64,000 nucleotides of DNA from Halopseudomonas pachastrellae (GCF_900114765.1 NZ_FOUD01000006.1:1-64000), one strand, 5' to 3'; shown: positions 56,065 through 64,000, counted from the stretch's first letter. The notes: generated by a model not told the origin, from the sequence alone. Translations and numbers: made by a program.

Positions 56065-56288
56065 TTTCGCCTTCACGGCGAGCCAAGGGGGGCTGCTTGC
56101 CCAGCCCCCCTTGGCGATCCCCCGGGGCACCCGGCTACGCGGCCCTTCGGGTTCGCTGTGTTGCTCGGTTTGACGGGGATCGGCAGAACTCGGCTCTGCG
56201 AGCCTCAGACAGGCTGCCGCTCTTCTTCCCGCCAAACCTGCGCTACTCGCCCGCGTAAACGGGACGAAACCCAGTGCACACTCAATCC
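56065..56288. repeat. Structured dispersed repeat, copy 2
   Basis: About 224 bases, homologous to 37837-38057. Its stems keep pairing despite sequence change: CGCC/GGCG; a 13-bp stem CCAAGGGGGGCTG with its complement (56083-56114); outer stem GGTTTGACGGG/CCCGCCAAACC (56167-56177, 56228-56238, one A-C mismatch); inner CGGCAG/CTGCCG (56181-56186, 56214-56219), which replaces AGTCATA/TATGACT of copy 1; CCCG/CGGG near the end. It lies upstream of the reductase promoter region, with no coding potential. Confidence 0.85.
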
Positions 56289-56368
56289 TTCAAGTATTTG
56301 GTCAACAGCCGCACTGCAACCCCATGCGGTGTTGCCTTGCGCTTTAAGAAAAACAGCGCTTTCAGTAC

Positions 56369-56403
56369 AACTGATACGGTTTTTTTTACCGGATCTGAGG
56401 CTG
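56369..56403 (+). promoter_or_regulatory. Shared 35-bp motif upstream of sulfite/nitrite reductase gene
   Basis: Reads AACTGATACGG, eight T, ACCGG, ATCTGAGGCTG, aligned without gaps to the site at 55807-55841 and in the same orientation relative to its gene. It lies 91 bases upstream of the reductase ATG. Confidence 0.6.
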
Positions 56404-56494
56404 GTACGGCTCAGGCGGCCTGCGCATAGTGGCCGCCTTGTTGAGTCGGTGCGGTAGATCCGCTGTGTGCGGCTGCTGCGCCTTGGAGGTGAGC

Positions 56495-58165
56495 ATGTAC
56501 CACTACGATGAGTACGACCGGGCGCTGGTCGCCGAGCGGGTCGCCCAGTTTCGTGATCAGATCAGTCGGCGTTTGAGCGGTGAGCTGAGCGAGGAGGAGT
56601 TTCTGCCGCTGCGTCTGCAGAACGGTCTCTACCTGCAGCGCCACGCCTACATGCTGCGGGTGGCGATTCCCTACGGCACCTTGTCGGCCGATCAGTTGCG
56701 CACGCTGGCGAGTGTCGCCCGGGATTTTGACCGCGGCTACGGCCACTTCACCACGCGCCAGAACATTCAGTTCAACTGGATCGAGCTGGAGCAGGTGGGC
56801 GACATTCTGGCTCGGTTGGCGGCGGTCGACATGCATGCGATTCAGACCTCCGGCAACTGCGTGCGCAATATCAGCACTGACGCCTTTGCCGGCGTGGCCG
56901 CCGATGAGCTGCTCGACCCGCGGCCGTTGGCCGAGATTCTGCGTCAGTGGTCGACGGTCAACCCCGAGTTTCTCTACCTGCCGCGCAAGTTCAAGATCGC
57001 CCTTTGCTCGGCCAGCGAAGACCGCGCGGCGGTGATGATGCATGACATCGGGCTGTACCTGTACCGGGATGCGGCGGGGGAAATGCTGTTCGACGTCATG
57101 GTCGGTGGCGGCCTGGGCCGCACGCCAATTCTGTCGCAGCCGATCCGCAAGGCGCTGCCCTGGCAGCATTTGCTGTCCTACGTGGAGGCGGTGCTGCGGG
57201 TCTACAACCGCCACGGTCGGCGGGACAACAAGTACAAGGCGCGCATCAAGATTCTGGTCAAGGCGCTGGGTATCGAGGCCTTTGCCCGTGAGGTTGAGGC
57301 CGAATGGGAGCACATCAAGGACGGCCCCGCCGAGCTGACCCGCGAGGAGTACGAGCGCGTGGCGGCCAGCTTTCAGCCGCCGGAGTATCCGCCGCAACCG
57401 GCGGTCGATCTGGCATTCGGCAGTGCGCTGGCACGTGATGCCGAGTTTGCTCGCTGGGTGCAGCGCAACACCCACGCGCACAAGCAGCCGGGCTATGTGT
57501 CGGTCACGCTGTCGACCAAGCCCGGTGCCGACATGCCGCCCGGTGACGTGACCGCAGAGCAGATGGAGCAGGTCGCGCTGATGGCCGAGCGGTTTGGCTT
57601 CGGCGAGATTCGCGTCGCCCACGAGCAGAATCTGGTGCTGCCGGATGTCGCCAAGGCAGATCTTTACGCGTTGTGGCAGCAGGCCTGTGAGTTCGGTCTG
57701 GCCACACCCAACATTGGCCTGCTGACCGACGTGATTGCCTGCCCCGGTGGCGATTACTGTTCGCTGGCCAATGCCAAGTCCATTCCGGTGGCGCAGGCGA
57801 TTCAACAGCGCTTTACCGACCCCGAGCTACTGCAGGATCTGGGCGAAATCAGCCTGAATATCTCCGGCTGCATGAACGCCTGCGGCCACCATCACATCGG
57901 CAACATCGGCATTCTTGGGGTCGATAAGAACGGCAGCGAGTGGTATCAGCTCACCATCGGCGGGGCGCAGGGCAAGCAGAGCGCGCTGGGTAAGGTGATC
58001 GGCCCAGCCTTCAGTGCCGAGGACGTCCCTGATGTGATTGCCCAACTGGTTGAGGTGTATCGCGAGCAGCGGGTTGGTATCGAGCGCTTTGTCGATACCG
58101 TCGCGCGTATTGGACTCGCCCCGTTCAAGGCGCGGGTATATCCGGCGCAGGAGGTCCGCGCATGA
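56495..58165 (+). CDS. Ferredoxin-type sulfite/nitrite reductase (siroheme), PA4130-like
   Basis: A 556-residue siroheme/4Fe-4S reductase. The NirA/CysI fold repeats are visible: a first half with GYGHFTTRQNIQFNWIEL and QTSGNCVRNISTD, and a second with cluster ligands CPGGDYC and CMNACGHHH (C-x5-C and C-x3-C) followed by IGNIGILGVDKNG. It reduces sulfite or nitrite by six electrons. An excellent GGAGGTGAGC site precedes the ATG. It overlaps the DUF934 gene by ATGA. Synteny with PA4130 places it in the cyanide/redox-responsive cluster; the natural substrate is not determined by sequence. Confidence 0.93.
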   Translation: MYHYDEYDRALVAERVAQFRDQISRRLSGELSEEEFLPLRLQNGLYLQRHAYMLRVAIPYGTLSADQLRTLASVARDFDRGYGHFTTRQNIQFNWIELEQVGDILARLAAVDMHAIQTSGNCVRNISTDAFAGVAADELLDPRPLAEILRQWSTVNPEFLYLPRKFKIALCSASEDRAAVMMHDIGLYLYRDAAGEMLFDVMVGGGLGRTPILSQPIRKALPWQHLLSYVEAVLRVYNRHGRRDNKYKARIKILVKALGIEAFAREVEAEWEHIKDGPAELTREEYERVAASFQPPEYPPQPAVDLAFGSALARDAEFARWVQRNTHAHKQPGYVSVTLSTKPGADMPPGDVTAEQMEQVALMAERFGFGEIRVAHEQNLVLPDVAKADLYALWQQACEFGLATPNIGLLTDVIACPGGDYCSLANAKSIPVAQAIQQRFTDPELLQDLGEISLNISGCMNACGHHHIGNIGILGVDKNGSEWYQLTIGGAQGKQSALGKVIGPAFSAEDVPDVIAQLVEVYREQRVGIERFVDTVARIGLAPFKARVYPAQEVRA

Positions 58166-58680
58166 ATAATTTGATTCGACTGACCGAACATGGGCCTGAG
58201 CTGGTGAGCGCGGATCCCTGGACCCTGGCGCTGAGCGAGGATTCGGCCTCCGATGGTCCCCGCATCCTCAGCTTTGAGGCGTGGCTGCAGCGACAGCCTG
58301 AGGCGGTGCTCAGCGGCCTGGAGCCCAGCGCCGACGGAGTTTGTCTGCAACCTGATGACGAGGCCGAGCAGCTGCAGCCCTACCTCGCGGTACTGCCTTT
58401 GATTGCGGTGCTGTTCCCCAGCTTTCGCGATGGCCGCGGCTACAGTCAGGCGTATCTTTTGCGCACGCGCATCGGCTGGACTGGGGAGCTGCGTGCGGTT
58501 GGCGATGTGCTGCGCGATCAGCTCAGCCACATGCGCCAGTGCGGCTTTGATGCCTTTGCCGTGCGCGAGGACAAGTCGGCCGAGGATGCACTGAAGGGGC
58601 TGAACGGCATGAGCGTGCTCTATGGGCGTTCGGCGATCGAGCCACGGCCGCTGTTTCGTCGGCGGGCCAGCGAGTGCTGA
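58162..58680 (+). CDS. DUF934 protein (CysH-linked reductase partner), PA4129-like
   Basis: A 172-residue cytoplasmic protein. The FPSFRDGRGYSQAYLLRTRI segment (about 90-109) and LSHMRQCGFDAFAVRE are hallmarks of DUF934, the standard partner of siroheme sulfite reductases. It is translationally coupled to the reductase by ATGA and to the LrgA-like gene by overlap. Confidence 0.92.
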   Translation: MNNLIRLTEHGPELVSADPWTLALSEDSASDGPRILSFEAWLQRQPEAVLSGLEPSADGVCLQPDDEAEQLQPYLAVLPLIAVLFPSFRDGRGYSQAYLLRTRIGWTGELRAVGDVLRDQLSHMRQCGFDAFAVREDKSAEDALKGLNGMSVLYGRSAIEPRPLFRRRASEC

Positions 58681-59024
58681 AGGGGCTGCTGTTGCTGGTC
58701 GTGATGCAGGCGATGGGCGCGTTGCTGCAGGCGCTCTGGCTACCAATGCTGCCTGCGCCGGTGATCGGTTTGCTGCTGCTGTTGGCGTTGCTTGTGTTGC
58801 TGCGCCGCATTCCAGACTGGTTGGAGCAGGCCGCTGCGGCACTGCTGAGTTACCTGCCGCTGATGTTGGCGATTCCGGCGACCGGCATTCTGCTCGGCGG
58901 TGATGTGCTGTTGGCCCAGTTGCCCGCTATTGGCGCGGGGCTGCTGGTCTCGCTGGTGCTGTGCATCCCTTTGTGCGGTGTGTTGATGCAGCGGCTGATG
59001 GCAGGGCCGCGCGATGATGACTGA
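58674..59024 (+). CDS. LrgA/CidA-family membrane protein
   Basis: A 116-residue holin-like protein with four hydrophobic helices. The start is a GTG at 58674 overlapping the DUF934 stop. The APVIGLLLLLALLVLLRR and LSYLPLMLAIPATGILLGGD segments match LrgA/CidA. It ends inside the LrgB gene start. LrgA/B pairs affect murein hydrolase activity or transport small carboxylates. The fused operon with a siroheme reductase is unusual. Confidence 0.88.
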   Translation: MLKGLLLLVVMQAMGALLQALWLPMLPAPVIGLLLLLALLVLLRRIPDWLEQAAAALLSYLPLMLAIPATGILLGGDVLLAQLPAIGAGLLVSLVLCIPLCGVLMQRLMAGPRDDD

Positions 59025-59733
59025 CGCTCTGCTGCAAGTCGCCCACGCGCCGCTGACGGCCATCGCGCTGACGCTTGCGGCCTTTGTGTTTGCGCTCTGG
59101 CTCTACTGGCGCACCGGCTGGCTGGTGTTGCAGCCGGTACTGATCACCATGCTGCTGATCATCGCCGGTATCCGCTTGTTGCAGCTGGACTACGCCGCCT
59201 ACCGCGAAGCTGTGATGCCGATTGCCTGGCTGTTGGGGTCAACGACGGTGGCGTTGGCGGTGCCTCTGTATCGCAACCTGCGGCGCATCCGGGCCAATCT
59301 CTGGCCGGTGATGGTTACGCTGCTGGTCGGCGGAAGCGCCATCGTGGCTATTACCTTGCTGACCGCTCGGCTGTTAGGCGCGGATTTACCGGTGCTGATG
59401 ACCCTGGCGACCAAGTCGGTAACCATGCCGATCGCCATGCCGCTGGCCGAGCAACTGGGTGGACTGGCAGCGTTGGCTGCCGTACTGGTCATGCTCACCG
59501 GGGTGCTGGGTACGGTGATGCTGCCGCCGTTGCTGAAACTGACCGGGGTGGTGCATCCGGCAGCACGCGGCATGGCCTACGGCATGAACGCGCATGCGGT
59601 GGGCACGGCGCGGGCGCTGGAGGAGGGCGATGAATGTGCCGCCTTTGCTGCGTTGGCGATGGGTGCGTTGGGCGTGTTGACGGCCTTGCTGTTGCCTGCA
59701 GCGGTGCTGGGCTGGCGGCTGATAACCGCCTGA
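59014..59733 (+). CDS. LrgB/CidB-family membrane protein
   Basis: A 239-residue inner-membrane protein with about seven hydrophobic segments. The diagnostic TLATKSVTMPIAMPLAEQLG and GMNAHAVGTARALEEGDE segments are intact. It overlaps the LrgA gene by 11 bases, as usual for this pair, and is the last gene of the reductase operon. Confidence 0.93.
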   Translation: MMTDALLQVAHAPLTAIALTLAAFVFALWLYWRTGWLVLQPVLITMLLIIAGIRLLQLDYAAYREAVMPIAWLLGSTTVALAVPLYRNLRRIRANLWPVMVTLLVGGSAIVAITLLTARLLGADLPVLMTLATKSVTMPIAMPLAEQLGGLAALAAVLVMLTGVLGTVMLPPLLKLTGVVHPAARGMAYGMNAHAVGTARALEEGDECAAFAALAMGALGVLTALLLPAAVLGWRLITA

Positions 59734-59750
59734 TCGCTGGTGATGAGATG

Positions 59751-59780
59751 CAGCACCCGGCGAGGTATCACCGGGTGCTG
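59751..59780. terminator. Hairpin between convergent lrgB-like and ubiH-like genes
   Basis: A perfect 10-bp stem CAGCACCCGG/CCGGGTGCTG with a 10-base loop. It lacks a T-run but occupies the gap between two convergent genes, where a bidirectional terminator is expected. Confidence 0.6.
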
Positions 59781-59785
59781 CCGGC

Positions 59786-60958
59786 TCAGGCGCCGGCGGT
59801 CAGATGCCGTGCAATGCCGCGCTTGAGTGGGCGCAACTGTTGGGCCGTGCGCAGCGCCGCCCCGCGCAGCAGGCGCATGGGCAGGCGGTCATTGGTATAA
59901 CAGTCGACCAGCAGGTTGGTCGCCTGGTAGAGCGGCCAGGTCGCCAGACGCTGCTGGCGCTCGTAGCGGTTGAGCAGGGCAATGGAGCCAATATCGCGGT
60001 TGCGCTGCTTGGCGTCGAGCAGCAGGGTGCTCAAGCGTTGCACGCTGCCCAGGCCAAAGTTGAAGCCGTGGGCGGTGACCGGATGCATGCCCACGGCAGC
60101 GTCGCCGATCAGGGCGCTGCGGTGCGCCGTGAGGTGGCTGGCATAGGCGCCCACCAGCGGATAGACATGCCGCTCGCTGACCAGCTCCATGCAGCCCAGG
60201 CGGCCGTCAAAACGCTGTTCCATCTCGATGGCAAATTCCTCAGGGCTCATCTGCTGCAGACGCTCGATATCCCGTGGCGGCAGAGTCACTACCACCGAGG
60301 ACTGCCGGCCATTGAGGGGCAACAGGGCCAGCGTTTGGCCGTAGCCAAACCACTCCCAGGCCACCTGCTGGTGATCTGCGTCGTGCTGCATGCGGCACAC
60401 CAGCATGCTCTTGCCAAAGTCCTTCATCTGCGCGCCGATGCCGAGCAGGCGCCGGGTTTCGGAAAAGCGGCTGTCTGCCGCCACCAGCAGGCTGCACTCC
60501 AGCGTACTGCTGTCATCCAGGGCCAGTTCAACACCGCCGCTGTGCTGGCGCAGGTGACGCAGCCGCGTACCTGCGCGCAGTGTCGTGGTGCCCTTGGCCT
60601 GCACGCTGTCCCACGCGGCCTGGCGGATAGCCCGGTTGGCAACCAGATGCCCCAGGTGATCGCTGCCGGCGTGGCGCGCCTGAATTTGCAGGGCAAAGGC
60701 GGACGGCCCGTTGAACACCTGTGCATCGCGCAGCAGGGCAACGTCCTCGCCGGGCAGGCGGTCCCAGATATCCAGCTGCTGCAGCAGCGCGCGCGAGGTG
60801 TGGGTCAGGGCGATTTCGCGGCCGTCGAAGGCGGGGTTGGCTATGGCCTCTTCGCTCTGACGCTCGATCAGCGTCACCGCAAGGCCGCTGTCGGCCAAAG
60901 CCCGGGCTAGACACAGGCCGCTCGGGCCGGCGCCGATGATGGCGATATCGCAGTGCAT
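59786..60958 (-). CDS. UbiH/UbiF-family FAD-dependent aromatic hydroxylase
   Basis: A 390-residue flavoprotein monooxygenase. GAGPSGLCLARAL (9-21) binds FAD; LLVAADSRFSETRRLLGI contains the DG-like motif in a variant form, and GDAAVGMHPVTAHGFNFGL is the second FAD motif. These place it among the UbiH/UbiF/VisC ring hydroxylases of ubiquinone synthesis. It stands alone here, so which of C1, C5 or C6 it hydroxylates is unclear; ADS in place of the common ADG should be noted. Confidence 0.87.
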   Translation of the reverse strand: MHCDIAIIGAGPSGLCLARALADSGLAVTLIERQSEEAIANPAFDGREIALTHTSRALLQQLDIWDRLPGEDVALLRDAQVFNGPSAFALQIQARHAGSDHLGHLVANRAIRQAAWDSVQAKGTTTLRAGTRLRHLRQHSGGVELALDDSSTLECSLLVAADSRFSETRRLLGIGAQMKDFGKSMLVCRMQHDADHQQVAWEWFGYGQTLALLPLNGRQSSVVVTLPPRDIERLQQMSPEEFAIEMEQRFDGRLGCMELVSERHVYPLVGAYASHLTAHRSALIGDAAVGMHPVTAHGFNFGLGSVQRLSTLLLDAKQRNRDIGSIALLNRYERQQRLATWPLYQATNLLVDCYTNDRLPMRLLRGAALRTAQQLRPLKRGIARHLTAGA

Positions 60959-61182
60959 GACAGTCGCTCCTGACAGGATGAAAAGCGCAGTCTAGACACT
61001 ATCCTGCCCACTTTAATTGTCCTGGGTCAGTTGTTGCCCCGAGTCGGTGCAGGCGGTGATCCGTGCGCTGTGCGATGCGCACCCTGTGGATACCGCATCG
61101 GCCGGACCTTCAGGACCGAAACGGACCAAAAGGTACAAAACTTGCTGCAGTGCCGGCTCAGTCATTCAACCGGATAGCCGCT
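60959..61182. other. Intergenic, no strong feature
   Basis: 224 bases of divergent promoter space between the UbiH-like and isochorismatase-fold genes. I found no clear hexamers or operator repeats. Confidence 0.4.
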
Positions 61183-61821
61183 ATGAGCAAACCCCTGGTC
61201 CGCTGGGACCTCAACCCGCGCCGCGCTGCGGTCATCGTCGTCGACATGCAGAAGGTGTTCTGCGAACCGGACGGCGCACTCTACGTGCCGAACACCGCCA
61301 AGATCATTCAGCCGATTCAGGCGCTGGTTGATGCCGCCCGTGGCGTCGATGTGCCGGTGATTTACCTGCGCCATATCGTGCGCGGCGACGGCAGCGACAC
61401 CGGCCGCATGCGCGATCTGTACCCCGACGTGGACGAGATTCTGGCCCGCAGCGAGCCGAATGTGGAGGTGATTGACGCGCTGGCGCCGCAGCCGGGAGAC
61501 GTGATCATCGACAAGCTGTTCTACAGCGGCTTTCACGGCACCGATCTGGATACCGTGCTGCGCGCCCGCGATGTGGACACGATCATTGTCTGCGGCACGG
61601 TGACCAACGTCTGCTGTGAGACCACCATCCGCGACGGCGTACACCGCGAGTACAAGGTGATCGCCCTGAGCGACGCCAACGCCGCGATGGACTACCCGGA
61701 TCTGGGCTTCGGCGCCATCAGTGCCGAGGAGATTCAGCGCATCTCGCTCAGCACCATTGCCTATGAGTTTGGTGAGGTGACCAGCACCGCCGATGTGATT
61801 GCGCGGCTGACCACTGATTAA
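61183..61821 (+). CDS. Isochorismatase-family cysteine hydrolase
   Basis: A 212-residue amidohydrolase of the isochorismatase/nicotinamidase fold. The catalytic triad is Asp21 in VVDMQ, Lys111 in DKLFYSGFHGT and Cys144 in TNVCCE, after the cis-peptide segment CGTVTN. The arrangement resembles ureidoacrylate or N-carbamoyl hydrolases (RutB-like) more than nicotinamidases, but the substrate is not fixed. ATG 61183 was chosen because the upstream frame has no typical sequence. Its stop overlaps the stop of the convergent U32 gene. Confidence 0.9.
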   Translation: MSKPLVRWDLNPRRAAVIVVDMQKVFCEPDGALYVPNTAKIIQPIQALVDAARGVDVPVIYLRHIVRGDGSDTGRMRDLYPDVDEILARSEPNVEVIDALAPQPGDVIIDKLFYSGFHGTDLDTVLRARDVDTIIVCGTVTNVCCETTIRDGVHREYKVIALSDANAAMDYPDLGFGAISAEEIQRISLSTIAYEFGEVTSTADVIARLTTD

Positions 61822-63101
61822 GCCGGCAACCAGCGCATCAGCAGCGCGTACTTGAGATCGGCCAGCGGCGGGCGCGGTATGCGTACGCTGTGACCATTGC
61901 CGGGCGCGACCTCGATGGCGTTGCCGTTGCGGTCCTGCAGGGCTTCGAGCACAAAGCTGTGGTTGCCCTGCGGGGTCATCAGTTCCAGCTGATCGCCAAT
62001 GGCAAAGCGGTTCTTCACGTCGATCTCCAGCCAGTCGCTGCTTTCACCGCTCAGCTCACCAACGAACTGGTGACGGCTCATGCGTGAGGCGCCCTGCTCG
62101 TAATTCTGGTACACGCCCGGTGGATGACGGCGGTAGAAACCTTCGGTGTAGCCACGGTTGGCAAGGCTCTCCAGATCGTCCATCAAGCCGAGGTTGAACG
62201 GGCGGCCGGCCACCGCGTCGTCGATGGCTTGGCGGTACACCTGTACCGTGCGGGCGACGTAGAAGTGCGACTTGGTGCGGCCTTCAATCTTCAGGGAATC
62301 AACCCCCATCTGCACAAAGCGCTCGACATGCTGCACTGCACGGAGGTCTTTGGAGTTCATGATGTAGGTGCCGTGCTCATCTTCTTCGATGGCCATCGGC
62401 TCATCCGGCTTGTCGTGCTGGGTGATGATCTGCACCGGCTGTGCCAGCGGCTCGATATTGCCCTCGGCGGTTTCGACCGCGGGTTGCACGTCGTACTGCC
62501 AGCGGCAGGCGTTGGTGCAGGCACCCTGGTTGGCGTCGCGGTGGTTAAAGTAGCCGGACAGCAGGCAGCGGCCGGAGTAGGCGATGCATAGGGCGCCGTG
62601 TACGAATACCTCAAGGCCCACGTCCGGGCAGCGTTGGCGGATTTCTTCAACCTCTTCCAGCGACAGCTCGCGCGACAGAATGATACGTTCCAGCCCCAGC
62701 TGCTGCCAGAACTTCACCGTCGCCCAGTTGACCGCATTGGCCTGTACCGAGAGGTGTACCGGCAGGTCTGGCCAGCGCTCGCGCACCAGCATGATCAGCC
62801 CCGGGTCAGACATGATCAGCGCATCTGGCCCCATGGCGACCACCGGGTTAAGGTCGCGCAGGTAGGTGGCGACCTTGCTGTTGTGGGCCGCGATATTGCT
62901 GGCCAGGTAGAAACGCTTGCCGAGTGCGTGTGCCTCCTTGATGCCCTCGGCCATGACCTCCGGGTTATGGAAGTCGTTCTCGCGCACGCGCAGACTGTAG
63001 CGCGGCTGACCGGCGTACACCGCGTCGGCGCCATAGGCGAAGGCGTAGCGCATGGCTTTGAGGGTGCCGGCCGGAGCCAGCAGTTCGGGAGCGTTAAGCA
63101 T
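61818..63101 (-). CDS. trhP: Peptidase U32-family tRNA hydroxylation protein TrhP
   Basis: A 427-residue U32 protein of the YegQ/TrhP branch that makes 5-hydroxyuridine at position 34 of certain tRNAs. ELLAPAGTLKAMRYAFAYGA starts the TIM barrel; the U32 signature is EVFVHGALCIAYSGRCLLSG, with cysteines further in ANQGACTNACRWQY that could bind a cluster; DSLKIEGRTKSHFYVA follows. The C-terminal beta-barrel domain is present. The start MLNAPELL is chosen for the family's N-terminus. It is monocistronic and divergent from the LysR gene. Confidence 0.92.
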   Translation of the reverse strand: MLNAPELLAPAGTLKAMRYAFAYGADAVYAGQPRYSLRVRENDFHNPEVMAEGIKEAHALGKRFYLASNIAAHNSKVATYLRDLNPVVAMGPDALIMSDPGLIMLVRERWPDLPVHLSVQANAVNWATVKFWQQLGLERIILSRELSLEEVEEIRQRCPDVGLEVFVHGALCIAYSGRCLLSGYFNHRDANQGACTNACRWQYDVQPAVETAEGNIEPLAQPVQIITQHDKPDEPMAIEEDEHGTYIMNSKDLRAVQHVERFVQMGVDSLKIEGRTKSHFYVARTVQVYRQAIDDAVAGRPFNLGLMDDLESLANRGYTEGFYRRHPPGVYQNYEQGASRMSRHQFVGELSGESSDWLEIDVKNRFAIGDQLELMTPQGNHSFVLEALQDRNGNAIEVAPGNGHSVRIPRPPLADLKYALLMRWLPA

Positions 63102-63234
63102 GATCGGGACCTGCGAAAAAAGGCGGCAGCATAGTGGCTTGTCCTGTCTTGCGTATTGATCGAGATCAGCGCTTGGCTTGGCCGCCGCTGGCGGATGCCG
63201 CACAATGCCGGCTCACTCGCGATGAGCCCGACCG

Positions 63235-64000
63235 ATGGATATCAGCCTCGCCAGAACCTTTCTTGAAGTCGTCCGCAGCGGCAGTCTGATCGCCGCCTCA
63301 GAGCAGCTGCACGTGACCCAGGCGGCGGTGACGGCGCGCATCCAGAGCCTGGAGTCGCAGCTCAATTGCCGCCTGTTTGTGCGCAACCGCGGCGGCGCCA
63401 GGCTGACCCGCGACGGTGAGCTGTTTGTTACCTATGCCAACCAGCTGGTGCAGACCTGGGAGGCGGCGCAGCGCGACCTGCCGTTGATCAGAGGTATCGA
63501 CAGCGTCTTGCACCTGGGCTGCGAAACCAGCCTCTACAATCCGCTGATGCTGCATTGGGTGCGCTTGTTGCGGGCGGAGCAGGGCAGTCAGGCGGTGCAC
63601 ACCGAGGTCGGCGAAGGTGCGGCGCTGCAGCGCCGCCTGGAGCAGGGCACGCTGGATGCGGCGCTGGTGTTCCAGCCAAGCTACTGGCCGGGCCTGCAGG
63701 TGGAGGAGCTGCTGGAAGAAAAGCTGATTCAGGTTTGCCTGCCGAGCCAGCCCGAGCCCTATATCTACATCGACTGGGGCGAGGCCTTTCGTCAGCAGCA
63801 TGATCGCGCTCTGCCGGATAAGGCCAAGGCCGAGCTGACCTTCAACCTGGGGCCCATGGCGCTGCAGTATCTGCTCAGCTGTGGCGGCAGTGGCTATTTT
63901 CGGACCCGGGTGGTGCAGAGCTACCTGGATAGCGGCCAGTTGCAGCGGGTGCCACGCGCGCCGGAGTTCAGCTTCCCGGCCTGGCTGGTCTATCCCCGTG
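63235..64000 (+). CDS. LysR-family regulator, 3' end outside window
   Basis: The first 255 codons of a LysR regulator. The winged helix-turn-helix is ARTFLEVVRSGSLIAASEQL, then HVTQAAVTARIQSLESQLNC; the effector domain follows to the window edge. The ATG at 63235 lies 133 bases from the divergent trhP start. About 40-50 residues are probably missing. The target is unknown. Confidence 0.9.
   Translation, partial: MDISLARTFLEVVRSGSLIAASEQLHVTQAAVTARIQSLESQLNCRLFVRNRGGARLTRDGELFVTYANQLVQTWEAAQRDLPLIRGIDSVLHLGCETSLYNPLMLHWVRLLRAEQGSQAVHTEVGEGAALQRRLEQGTLDAALVFQPSYWPGLQVEELLEEKLIQVCLPSQPEPYIYIDWGEAFRQQHDRALPDKAKAELTFNLGPMALQYLLSCGGSGYFRTRVVQSYLDSGQLQRVPRAPEFSFPAWLVYPR

Larger units (their letters stand above)
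55746..56494. other. Long divergent intergenic region
   Basis: 749 bases between ccoG-like and reductase genes. It contains the two copies of a 35-bp regulatory motif (one near each gene) and copy 2 of the structured repeat. Positions 55870-56064 contain nothing I recognise. No classical Anr/FNR site (TTGAT-N4-ATCAA) was found. Confidence 0.7.

Noticed and set aside
56158-56457. Small protein encoded across repeat copy 2
   Set aside because: The frame is not preserved in copy 1 and the differences between copies follow base pairing, not codons.
55746-56494. Anr/FNR box for the reductase cluster
   Set aside because: No TTGAT-N4-ATCAA-like site was found; only the CTGATA-type repeated motif is shared.

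Overview
The window is chromosomal DNA of a GC-rich gammaproteobacterium, most likely a member of the Pseudomonadaceae. Support: a Pseudomonas-type tRNA-Ile/tRNA-Ala/23S/5S rRNA operon end, a recCBD operon in Pseudomonas order, an MvaT-family (Pseudomonas H-NS analogue) protein, and a cluster syntenic with P. aeruginosa PA4129-PA4134. Carboxynorspermidine-pathway genes and a BCCT osmolyte carrier would fit a marine or halotolerant lineage such as Halopseudomonas; that last step is inference.

Layout. 1-3.6 kb: distal part of an rRNA operon with its terminator. 3.7-8.1 kb: a nitrogen-related group (type III glutamine synthetase, orphan ABC substrate-binding protein, TetR regulator, divergent MetX-like hydrolase). 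8.1-14.3 kb: an SdsA-type alkylsulfatase, then the norspermidine/spermidine pair nspC and carboxynorspermidine dehydrogenase, then a PuuA-like gamma-glutamylpolyamine synthetase. 14.3-23.5 kb: recC, recB and recD with overlapping ends. 23.5-30.1 kb: accessory genes, including an FMN reductase/fatty acid hydroxylase pair opposite an AraC regulator, an ankyrin lipoprotein, a translationally coupled amidoligase/GATase pair, and a 62-residue MvaT-like protein without a DNA-binding domain just before a FabR/DesT-like TetR gene. 30-38 kb: BCCT transporter, a decayed TetR gene, a DnaQ-exonuclease/DUF294-CBS pair, LysR, DoxX and a DODA-type dioxygenase. 38-49.7 kb: sirtuin, DksA-like, cache-domain protein, regulators and transporters, a Zur-box-linked CobW GTPase with DUF1826, a gene interrupted by an in-frame TGA, a CDF exporter and a DUF1810-methyltransferase fusion. 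49.7-52.4 kb: Met-rich OprC-like copper receptor and DUF2946. 52.4-59.7 kb: the PA4129-PA4134-like redox cluster, in which ccoN is reduced to its last ~70 codons while a small CcoQ-like gene survives intact; lrgAB-type genes are coupled to its end. 59.7-64 kb: UbiH-family hydroxylase, isochorismatase-fold hydrolase, TrhP/U32 protein and a LysR gene running off the end.

Most unusual signals: (1) a ~220 bp non-coding repeat present twice (37.8 and 56.1 kb), whose copies differ by compensatory changes in several hairpin stems; (2) a shared 35-bp composite motif upstream of both ccoG and the sulfite/nitrite reductase gene, a candidate operator for the MocR regulator between them; (3) the truncated MvaT-like protein; (4) the amidoligase/GATase pair; (5) the decayed ccoN4-type locus. 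Several genes look dead or damaged: a RutR-like TetR, an FAD-oxidase remnant, ccoN, and the TGA-interrupted gene.
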